The notes beneath the pieces are model-generated. The model had not been told where the DNA came from and did not search any database. It saw nothing but the letters and a program-made list of their open reading frames with translations. From an uncultured Desulfobulbus sp. (GTDB lineage Bacteria > Desulfobacterota > Desulfobulbia > Desulfobulbales > Desulfobulbaceae): a DNA stretch of 6,464 bases. This document shows positions 1 to 5,357 of this stretch, piece after piece. The stretch spans positions 1 through 6,464 of the forward strand of contig CAMNHX010000098.1 of the NCBI GenBank assembly GCA_946539945.1. Reading direction: 5' to 3'. How positions within the stretch are numbered: the stretch's first letter is position 1; each line of letters starts with the position of its first letter. The position numbers and the translations under genes were made by a program.

Positions 1-239
1 ACCGATCACGTTTGGATAGATTTGATCAGGTTTGCGTAAGTTTTGCAGAACGGTAGAACAGCGCGGGCAAAGGCAATGGTCGCGTTTTTTCGCATCAAAG
101 CGGCTCTGTGTCCCCTTGTGCAGAGTGACCGGCACGCTGCTTTCCTTCATTCGGCCCCATTCCCTGCTGTGCCGCGCAGACCGCTCGCACACGGGGCAAC
201 AGAAAACCGATCCGACAAACGCTCTCAAGCGCAGCAGGC
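1..239 (+). other. Non-coding leader upstream of ribF
   Basis: I see no convincing gene here. The short open frames that cross it begin at TTG codons, are arginine-rich, and the one that reaches past 240 runs out of frame through the start of ribF. The first 50 bases are richer in T than the rest, with TTTG recurring about every ten bases. The remainder is GC-rich. The conserved core of the FMN (RFN) riboswitch is not recognisable, although it is a common control element for riboflavin genes. No tRNA and no strong hairpin followed by a T run were seen. The likeliest role is the 5' untranslated and promoter region of the ribF-led gene cluster. The upstream neighbour lies outside the window. 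Confidence 0.5.
32..59 (+). promoter_or_regulatory. Weak sigma-70-like promoter candidate
   Basis: TTGCGT at 32-37 and TAGAAC at 54-59 are separated by 16 bases. They match the -35 and -10 consensus at only about three and four of six positions. The location, in the T-rich part of the leader before a run of eight co-directional genes, fits a promoter. The match is too poor to rely on, and the true promoter may lie upstream of the window. Confidence 0.15.
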
Positions 240-1199
240 ATGAAAATTTACACCAGCCCCGAGCAGGTGAGACCCCGGAAGCCGCACGTCTCTGTCACCA
301 TCGGCAACTTTGACGGCGTGCATCTGGGACACCAGCAGCTTTTCTCCCGGGTGGTTGACCGGGTCAGACGGGACGGCGGTATCAGCGTGGCTGTCACCTT
401 TGACCCGCATCCCCTGAAAGTCTTGAGTCCCAAGGGCATCCGCCTGATCTGTACCACTGATCAGAAGGTCGAACTGATTGAACGGGCAGGAGTGGACGAG
501 TTGCTGATCGTGCCTTTTGACCGGAACATGGCGGCTACCAGCGCCGAGGATTTTGTCAGGCAGATCCTTTTGGGCAAGTTGGGCATGACGGATCTGGTGG
601 TGGGCTATGACTACGCCCTAGGCAAGAATCGGGTCGGAAACACGGACTTTCTCCAAAGAGAAGGCGAACGTCAGGGTTTTTCCGTGGATGTGGTTCCAGC
701 CTTTCAGGTTCACGGCAAGATCGTGTCCAGTACCCTGATTCGGGAGCTGGTGTCCCTGGGCAAGATGCGGGATGTCCACTCCATGCTGGGGCGCTACTAC
801 CAGATTCGCGGCGAGGTGCAGCACGGCAGGCAGCGCGGCGGCCAACTCCTGGGCTTTCCCACAGCCAACCTGCGCATCCTAGAGGAAGACCTGTGCCCCA
901 AGCCGGGCGTGTACGTGACCCAAGTTATCTACGATGGCAAGCGCTACGGCGGCGTTTCCAACATTGGCCGCAACCCGACCTTCGGGGAAAACACCCTGGT
1001 GGCGGAAACCCATATTTTCGGCTTCAGCGACGATATTTACGGCAAGCCTCTGCGCATCAACCTGTTGCGCCACCTGCGGGCAGAGCGCAAGTTTGACGGC
1101 CCGGATGCCCTTGTGCGGCAGATTCGCAAGGACATTGAAGTGGCAAACCGGGTTCTGGCCCGGGAAGAGGCTGGAGAGGATAAACTGAAGCAAACTTGA
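240..1199 (+). CDS. ribF: Bifunctional riboflavin kinase / FAD synthetase RibF
   Basis: A 319-residue protein, the usual length for bacterial RibF. It phosphorylates riboflavin to FMN with ATP and then adenylylates FMN to FAD in the cytoplasm. The N-terminal adenylyltransferase domain (about 1-180) shows GNFDGVHLGH at 22-31, the nucleotidyltransferase HxGH motif with H28 and H31. It also has TFDPHP at 53-58, the GYDYALGKNR segment near 122-131, and VSSTLIREL at 162-170. The C-terminal riboflavin kinase domain (about 185-310) has GFPTAN at 205-210, whose T208 and N210 match the ATP/Mg site. It also has SNIGRNPTFG at 240-249 and E256, the likely catalytic glutamate. Both domains look intact. 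The ATG at 240 gives the typical RibF N-terminus (MKIY), but its ribosome binding site is poor: the nearest AGG is only one base upstream of the start codon. It leads the cluster, with a 31-base gap to the next gene. Confidence 0.96.
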   Translation: MKIYTSPEQVRPRKPHVSVTIGNFDGVHLGHQQLFSRVVDRVRRDGGISVAVTFDPHPLKVLSPKGIRLICTTDQKVELIERAGVDELLIVPFDRNMAATSAEDFVRQILLGKLGMTDLVVGYDYALGKNRVGNTDFLQREGERQGFSVDVVPAFQVHGKIVSSTLIRELVSLGKMRDVHSMLGRYYQIRGEVQHGRQRGGQLLGFPTANLRILEEDLCPKPGVYVTQVIYDGKRYGGVSNIGRNPTFGENTLVAETHIFGFSDDIYGKPLRINLLRHLRAERKFDGPDALVRQIRKDIEVANRVLAREEAGEDKLKQT

Positions 1200-1220
1200 A
1201 ACAGGACTCTCTCCCAAACC

Positions 1221-1225
1221 GGAGG
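1221..1225 (+). promoter_or_regulatory. Ribosome binding site of the first TPR gene
   Basis: GGAGG lies five bases before the ATG at 1231. It is one of the best Shine-Dalgarno matches in the window and fixes that start. This suggests the first TPR gene is translated well, independently of ribF. Confidence 0.75.
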
Positions 1226-1230
1226 ACAAC

Positions 1231-1872
1231 ATGACTGAAACGCAGAAAACAGCAGACATACAGGACGTGATCGCCGAACTGGAACAGGTGGTGGCCCAGC
1301 ACCCGGACAATGTCATGGCCCACCACCATCTGGGACTGGTCTATCGCCGGGCAGGCCGTACTGACGACGCGGTGCGGGAACTGGAAAAGGCCCTGTCCCT
1401 GGACAGCCAATCCATGGAAAGCATGATCAATCTGGGCGCCATCTGCTTTGAGCGCGGCGACTACGATCAGGCGCTGGAACTGAACCAGCGGGCGCTCAAG
1501 GTCTCTCCAACCATGGCCGAGGCGCTGGTCAATATCGGGCTGATCCAGCAGCAGCGCGGGGACGCGGTCAGCGCCATTGACAGCTATGTGCAGGCCACGC
1601 AGATCGATCCCAAGCTGATTACTGCCTGGCTCAACCTGGCTTCAGCCTACACCATGAATCAGGAAGACGACAAGGCTGTGTCTGCGGCGCGGCAGGCGGT
1701 TACTCTGGACCCGGATTCGTCCATGGCCCACAACAATCTGGCAGTGGCGCTCTACTTCAAAGGCGAGTATGCCGATGCCCTGCACCATCTGGAACGCGCC
1801 CGCGCTCTGGGATACAGCGTTGATCCGCGCTTTGCCGAGAGCCTGAAGACCAAGGCGGCAGGTTTGCAATGA
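1231..1872 (+). CDS. TPR-repeat protein (five repeats)
   Basis: A 213-residue soluble protein with no signal peptide or membrane segment, made almost wholly of tetratricopeptide repeats. Repeats begin near residues 27, 61, 95, 129 and 163, each about 34 residues. They carry the usual small/large residue pattern, such as LGLVYRRAGRTDDAVRELEKAL (35-56), INLGAICFERGDYDQALE (66-83) and NNLAVALYFKGEYADAL (168-184), with helix-breaking DP or SP near several repeat ends. Residues 1-26 form a short helical lead-in. TPR arrays are protein-binding scaffolds, and this one has no catalytic domain, so a partner rather than a reaction is expected. The start is fixed by the GGAGG upstream. Its last four bases overlap the next gene, and a second TPR protein lies two genes on, so its partner may be encoded in this block. 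The exact function is unknown. Confidence 0.88.
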   Translation: MTETQKTADIQDVIAELEQVVAQHPDNVMAHHHLGLVYRRAGRTDDAVRELEKALSLDSQSMESMINLGAICFERGDYDQALELNQRALKVSPTMAEALVNIGLIQQQRGDAVSAIDSYVQATQIDPKLITAWLNLASAYTMNQEDDKAVSAARQAVTLDPDSSMAHNNLAVALYFKGEYADALHHLERARALGYSVDPRFAESLKTKAAGLQ

Positions 1873-3008
1873 GAAGTCCGGTTGAAACGCTTGAGCCTTG
1901 GTGTCCCTTTTGCGGGGTCAAGGTGGGGCGTCCCGATTTCTCACGGGAGCGCAGGATGCGCGAATTTCCCTTGGGCCAGTGCGAGTGTGGCGCAGTGTAT
2001 GTGTCTGAAGTCACAGGGCACAACGTGGGCGCAGCCATGGTGGAATGTTTGGTCAGCGCCTGCGGCAACTGGGATCTGGCCTGGGACCTGCTGCCAGAAG
2101 AGGACTATCTGACCGGACAACTGGACAACTACGACGAAGTCACCCATCAGGTCGTGCCCGGACGCGAACTGGACGGGCGGGCAGTGCGCGGGGTTCTGTA
2201 CTTTGTGCGCCTGCACCGGGACGTGGCTCAACTGGCTGCCCGTTTTGCCGCTGCGCACGGCAAAACAGTGGACGTGTCTTCTGCGGCCAGTCGCACTGTC
2301 GCAGGAAGCCTTGCCCCTTCCGCGCCACTGCCTGATCCGGACCGTCCCAGACAGCGGGCCAGCAAGCAGGCTGTGAAAAAGATGGTGGAGGCTGGCGAGG
2401 TAGAGGAGCTGACCGCGCTCTATCTGGACGACCGCCGAACCCTGCACTTCCTGCAGCGGATGCTGTACACGCCTGATCCCAGAGACCGCTATCGCATTGC
2501 CTGGACACTGGGTCAGGTCTGCGGGGCAGGCGCAAGCCGCGAGCCAGGACCTGTGGCTGATCTGCTGCACCGGCTCTTTGAGTCTGCCTCGGATTCCGCG
2601 TCTTCATCCTGGGGCATGGTGGAGGCCATTGGCGCGATTGTCGCCAACCGGCCCGACATTTACGGGGCCTTTACCCGACACCTCTTTCCCTATATGGGCG
2701 ATCCCGGAACGCGGGAGGCTGTGCTGTGGGGTCTGGCGGAAATTGCAGCCACTCGCCCGGACCTGATCCGCAGCCTGCCCTTTTACTCGCTCTTTCCGGT
2801 GCTCAATCACCAGAACCCGGTCTTTCGCGGCCTGACCCTGCGGCTTTTGGGACGTATCCGGGCCAAGGAGGCTGGACTGCAGATCCTGGGATTGACTCAC
2901 GATCAAACGCCAGTCACCATACCAGACCAGGGGCGCTCCCATACCGCCACTGTGGCCGCGCTGGCCAAGGAAGCCCTGCAACTCATTCATCAGGAAGATC
3001 AATCATGA
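1869..3008 (+). CDS. Unrecognised protein: CxxC/CxC motif plus HEAT-like helical repeats
   Basis: A 379-residue protein not identified with certainty. Residues 12-15 (CPFC) and 38-40 (CEC) form a CxxC-x22-CxC arrangement that could bind zinc or another metal as a small ribbon; C60 and C65 lie just after. Residues 55-130 look mostly helical. Residues 140-165 form a proline/serine-rich linker. From about 168 to the end there are repeated amphipathic helices (for example near 205-218, 250-262, 283-296, 318-331 and 362-375), which resemble HEAT/PBS-lyase-type repeats. From memory it resembles a family of uncharacterised proteins in Desulfovibrio and relatives (possibly the one named after DVU0298), but this was not checked. 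No signal peptide or membrane segment is seen. ATGA at 1869-1872 and 3005-3008 couples it to both TPR neighbours. An AGG six bases before the start is a weak ribosome binding site, so coupled translation is likely. It is a real gene by its open frame, position and plausible protein composition. Confidence 0.82.
   Translation: MRSPVETLEPWCPFCGVKVGRPDFSRERRMREFPLGQCECGAVYVSEVTGHNVGAAMVECLVSACGNWDLAWDLLPEEDYLTGQLDNYDEVTHQVVPGRELDGRAVRGVLYFVRLHRDVAQLAARFAAAHGKTVDVSSAASRTVAGSLAPSAPLPDPDRPRQRASKQAVKKMVEAGEVEELTALYLDDRRTLHFLQRMLYTPDPRDRYRIAWTLGQVCGAGASREPGPVADLLHRLFESASDSASSSWGMVEAIGAIVANRPDIYGAFTRHLFPYMGDPGTREAVLWGLAEIAATRPDLIRSLPFYSLFPVLNHQNPVFRGLTLRLLGRIRAKEAGLQILGLTHDQTPVTIPDQGRSHTATVAALAKEALQLIHQEDQS
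2992..2997 (+). promoter_or_regulatory. Ribosome binding site of the second TPR gene
   Basis: AGGAAG lies seven bases before the ATG at 3005, inside the end of the preceding gene. It supports 3005 as the start, rather than in-frame starts up to 279 bases further upstream that would overlap the preceding gene heavily. Confidence 0.6.
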
Positions 3009-3634
3009 CAGACAACGCGCCCAATACACCCAACACCTTGCAGCCCTTGAGCAGTCTTGGTCCCATGCCAAAGCCGCAGTCGCAGGAGGTGGATCCCAAA
3101 CAGGACGATCCGGTGCGGCTGGACTATCTGGAGGCACGCGGCCTGCTGGAGCGAGGTGAATATGCCCAGGCTGCTATGGGTTTTCATAATGCCCTGCGCG
3201 GCTATGAGGAGCGGGGAGACCGCATTGGCGTGGCCAACTGCGCTGACCGTTTGGGCGACGCCTGTTTGGGACGCGGTGAACACGCCATGGCCCTGGCCAA
3301 CTACGAGCGCGCCCATGCCATCTGCGTTCAGGAAGAGGACAGCTTTTCCCAGCTCTCCCTGAACAAGAAGATCGTGCAGTGTCTGCGGCAATTGGCGCAG
3401 TATGAGCGGGCCTTGATCGTGCTGGACGATATGCTGGAACACTACCAGTTGACCCGCAATCCCAAGGGCGCGGTGGAAACGCTGGAGATCATGGCTGAAG
3501 TGTATCTTGCGCAGGGCGACCGGACCAATGCAGCCGAGGCGTACCGGGCAGCAGCCAAGGTTCACGCCAGTTTCAAGCACGCCCACATGGCTGAAGAGCT
3601 GCGGCGCAAGGCTGATCTGGTGGAGCAGGGCTGA
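3005..3634 (+). CDS. TPR-repeat protein (about four repeats)
   Basis: A 209-residue soluble protein. Residues 1-36 are a disordered-looking, proline/glutamine-rich tail. Tetratricopeptide-like helix pairs follow near 37-70, 77-110, 117-150 and 155-190, for example ARGLLERGEYAQAAMGFHNA (44-63), RLGDACLGRGEHAMALANYE (82-101) and EVYLAQGDRTNAAEAYRAA (165-183). The spacing (about 40) and the YEERGDRIGVANC type of linker resemble the longer TPR class found in signalling and scaffold proteins rather than the strict 34-residue array of the first TPR protein, so the two are probably not recent duplicates. No catalytic motif, signal peptide or membrane helix is visible. The open frame extends further upstream, but the ATG at 3005 has a good ribosome binding site and makes the 4-base ATGA overlap with the previous gene. 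Its stop codon directly abuts the ribE start. The partner is unknown. Confidence 0.86.
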   Translation: MTDNAPNTPNTLQPLSSLGPMPKPQSQEVDPKQDDPVRLDYLEARGLLERGEYAQAAMGFHNALRGYEERGDRIGVANCADRLGDACLGRGEHAMALANYERAHAICVQEEDSFSQLSLNKKIVQCLRQLAQYERALIVLDDMLEHYQLTRNPKGAVETLEIMAEVYLAQGDRTNAAEAYRAAAKVHASFKHAHMAEELRRKADLVEQG

Positions 3635-4276
3635 ATGTTTACCGGCATTGTCCAGGGACTGGGCACTGTGCTTGAACGCCACGCCGCTGGAGGCGGCGCA
3701 GTGCTGACTCTTGCTCCCTCCTTTGCGCTGGACGACCCGCAGGAAGGCGAGTCCATTGCGGTCAACGGCGTCTGTCTGACCGCCCGCAACATTGGGCGGG
3801 ACCGCTTCTGCGCCGATGTTTCGCCAGAAACCCTGAAGCGGAGTACCTTGGGCACTTTGCGGGCCGGGGCGCAGGTCAACCTGGAACGCGCCCTGCGGCT
3901 GTCTGACCGGCTGGGCGGGCATCTGGTGAGCGGCCACATTGACAGCGTGGGTCGGGTGATGCAGCGCCAGACCCTGGGTGACTTCACCCTGTTCACCTTT
4001 TCCCTGGACAGGGCGCTGGCCCGGTACGTGGTGGAAAAGGGTTCCATTGCGGTCAGCGGAGTCAGCCTGACCGTGAACGCCTGCGGCGCGGACAGTTTTT
4101 CCGTGTCCGTGATTCCCCACACCCTGAAGGAAACCGCGTTGGGCGCTTTGGCCGTAGGCGACGCGGTAAATCTGGAAGTCGATATTATCGGCAAATACGT
4201 GGAACGGCTGCTGGGCGGCAGACAGGCCGGACAGCGGCTGGATGCAGCCTTTCTGGCTGAACACGGTTTCTTTTGA
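3635..4276 (+). CDS. ribE: Riboflavin synthase (alpha subunit)
   Basis: A 213-residue protein, normal for the family. It transfers a four-carbon unit between two molecules of 6,7-dimethyl-8-ribityllumazine, giving riboflavin and the pyrimidinedione that RibH reuses. It has the two similar lumazine-binding barrels. The first starts with MFTGIVQ (1-7) and carries [12 protein letters not shown] (38-49, including C47) and DVSPETL (61-67). The second carries [10 protein letters not shown] (94-103), [13 protein letters not shown] (135-147), [11 protein letters not shown] (160-170) and [15 protein letters not shown] (178-192). The tail FLAEHGFF is typical. The start ATG immediately follows the previous stop, with AGGG (3627-3630) four bases upstream, so translation is probably coupled to the second TPR gene. 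The enzyme is called RibC in Escherichia coli. Nothing appears missing. Confidence 0.96.
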   Translation: MFTGIVQGLGTVLERHAAGGGAVLTLAPSFALDDPQEGESIAVNGVCLTARNIGRDRFCADVSPETLKRSTLGTLRAGAQVNLERALRLSDRLGGHLVSGHIDSVGRVMQRQTLGDFTLFTFSLDRALARYVVEKGSIAVSGVSLTVNACGADSFSVSVIPHTLKETALGALAVGDAVNLEVDIIGKYVERLLGGRQAGQRLDAAFLAEHGFF

Positions 4277-4293
4277 GGACACAATCCTTTCAC

Positions 4294-4298
4294 AGGAG
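4294..4298 (+). promoter_or_regulatory. Ribosome binding site of ribH
   Basis: AGGAG lies ten bases before the ATG at 4309. It favours that start over an in-frame TTG at 4273 that overlaps the end of ribE and would add twelve residues unlike the family N-terminus. Confidence 0.65.
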
Positions 4299-4308
4299 CA
4301 AGACAAGA

Positions 4309-4788
4309 ATGGCACAGTACATAGACGGCGCCCTGAAGGGCGACGGTCGCAAGATCGGCATTGTGGTGGCGCGTTTCAACTCCTTTATCGCGGAAAAGCT
4401 GCTGGAGGGTGCGCTGGACGCGCTCAAGCGTTCTGGCGTCAACCCGGACGACGTGACCGTGGCCCATGTGCCCGGCGCCTTTGAAATTCCCTTGGTAGCC
4501 CAGAAAATGGCCCAATCCGGCAAGTACGATGCGGTTCTCTGTCTGGGCGCGGTCATCCGCGGGGCAACGCCCCATTTTGACTATGTGGCAGGCGAGGTGG
4601 CCAAGGGTGTGGCCCAGGTGATGCTGGCAAGCGGAATGCCCATTCTCTTTGGCGTGCTCACCACAGACACCATTGAACAGGCCATTGAGCGCGCTGGAAC
4701 CAAGGCGGGCAACAAGGGCGCGGAAATAGCCGTGGCCGCGCTGGAAATGGCCAACCTGATGGACGGTCTGGCAGGTATTCAGGGATGA
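4309..4788 (+). CDS. ribH: 6,7-dimethyl-8-ribityllumazine synthase
   Basis: A 159-residue protein, typical of the family. It condenses 5-amino-6-ribitylamino-uracil with 3,4-dihydroxy-2-butanone 4-phosphate to give the substrate of RibE. Family members assemble as pentamers or 60-subunit capsids. Visible motifs are ARFN (21-24), VPGAFEIP (54-61), [14 protein letters not shown] (80-93) with the catalytic histidine H89, FGVLTTDT (114-121), and [11 protein letters not shown] (127-137) with the phosphate-binding R128. The start at 4309 gives the usual short lead (MAQYIDGAL) before the first beta strand. The gene follows ribE by 32 bases and precedes nusB by 30, a rib-nusB neighbourhood seen in many bacteria. 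The upstream genes ribD and ribBA, often found next to it, are absent from the window. Confidence 0.96.
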   Translation: MAQYIDGALKGDGRKIGIVVARFNSFIAEKLLEGALDALKRSGVNPDDVTVAHVPGAFEIPLVAQKMAQSGKYDAVLCLGAVIRGATPHFDYVAGEVAKGVAQVMLASGMPILFGVLTTDTIEQAIERAGTKAGNKGAEIAVAALEMANLMDGLAGIQG

Positions 4789-4808
4789 GCGGGCTGGTCT
4801 GCTGATTT

Positions 4809-4813
4809 GGGGA
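4809..4813 (+). promoter_or_regulatory. Ribosome binding site of nusB
   Basis: GGGGA ends five bases before the ATG at 4819. It overlaps an alternative in-frame TTG at 4807, so 4819 is the better start. Starting there also gives the family-like N-terminus MGLRRQSREL. Confidence 0.6.
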
Positions 4814-4818
4814 ACACT

Positions 4819-5325
4819 ATGGGACTCAGACGACAATCCCGTGAACTGGCCTTGCATTTCCTCTACAGCTGCGACATGCAGGACAGATTGGCCCTGTCTG
4901 CGGAGGAGGCAGGCGAGGCTTTTGACGCCTTCTGCCAGCACTTCGGTAGCCCTGCGCCAGATGCGGATGCAGAGGTGGACAAGGACAGGATGGACGCTTT
5001 CTGCCGGACCTTGGCAGGCAGGGAGGCAGCCCATCCCTACGCCCGCACCTTGGTGACCGGGGTCTGCCAGCATCTCGTTGAACTGGACGCCAGCATCTCT
5101 GCCCATTCCCACAACTGGCGCGTGGCGCGTATGTCTGGCGTGTACCGAAACATTCTGCGCATTGCCGCCTATGAACTGCGCTGGGCCAAGGACGCGCCAC
5201 CTCAAGTGGTCATCAACGAGGCGCTGGAAATCGCCAAATGCTATTCCATTGACGATTCCGTGTCTTTCATCAACGGCATTCTGGACGGTATGCACTGTGC
5301 CCCGGCGCAGCCGCAACACTCCTAG
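4819..5325 (+). CDS. nusB: Transcription antitermination factor NusB
   Basis: A 168-residue all-helical RNA-binding protein. In the family, NusB pairs with NusE (ribosomal S10) on boxA RNA to prevent early termination of rRNA transcripts. The N-terminus MGLRRQSRELALHFLYSCDM (1-20) is the arginine-rich RNA-binding helix. The C-terminal half has the conserved HNWRVARMSGVYRNILRIAAYEL segment near 98-120, VVINEALEIAKCYS (129-142) and SVSFINGILDGMH (146-158). The protein is longer than the usual 130-150 residues because of extra residues around 25-65, between the first helices. The residue before the conserved RNILR stretch is tyrosine, where many homologues have an acidic residue. It lies 30 bases after ribH and 32 bases before the ftsK-like gene. 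Confidence 0.94.
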   Translation: MGLRRQSRELALHFLYSCDMQDRLALSAEEAGEAFDAFCQHFGSPAPDADAEVDKDRMDAFCRTLAGREAAHPYARTLVTGVCQHLVELDASISAHSHNWRVARMSGVYRNILRIAAYELRWAKDAPPQVVINEALEIAKCYSIDDSVSFINGILDGMHCAPAQPQHS

Positions 5326-5357
5326 CCCGGTGTCATTTCAAACTGGTTGGATTTCCG

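Noticed and set aside
130..144. Sigma-54-like promoter (CGGCACG then CTTTC)
   Set aside because: The invariant GC of the -12 element reads TC here, so it fails at the key base.
32..313. Possible small gene in the leader starting at a TTG codon
   Set aside because: Arginine-rich translation with no ribosome binding site, running out of frame into ribF.
1231..3634. The two TPR genes as a recent duplication
   Set aside because: Repeat length, linkers and N-termini differ, and no shared stretch of sequence was seen.
4285..4297. TCCT/AGGA inverted repeat over the ribH ribosome binding site
   Set aside because: Only four base pairs with a five-base loop. This is expected often by chance next to a purine-rich binding site.
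2999..4315. A 438-codon minus-strand open frame
   Set aside because: It is antisense to the second TPR gene and ribE, with no family motif. It is a shadow of the coding strand.
3562..5319. A 585-codon open frame on the minus strand across ribE, ribH and nusB
   Set aside because: It lies opposite three clearly identified genes. Its translation is low in recognisable motifs and follows from GC-rich codon bias on the other strand.
5326..5357. Possible terminator between nusB and the ftsK-like gene
   Set aside because: The 32-base gap shows no GC-rich hairpin and no T run.
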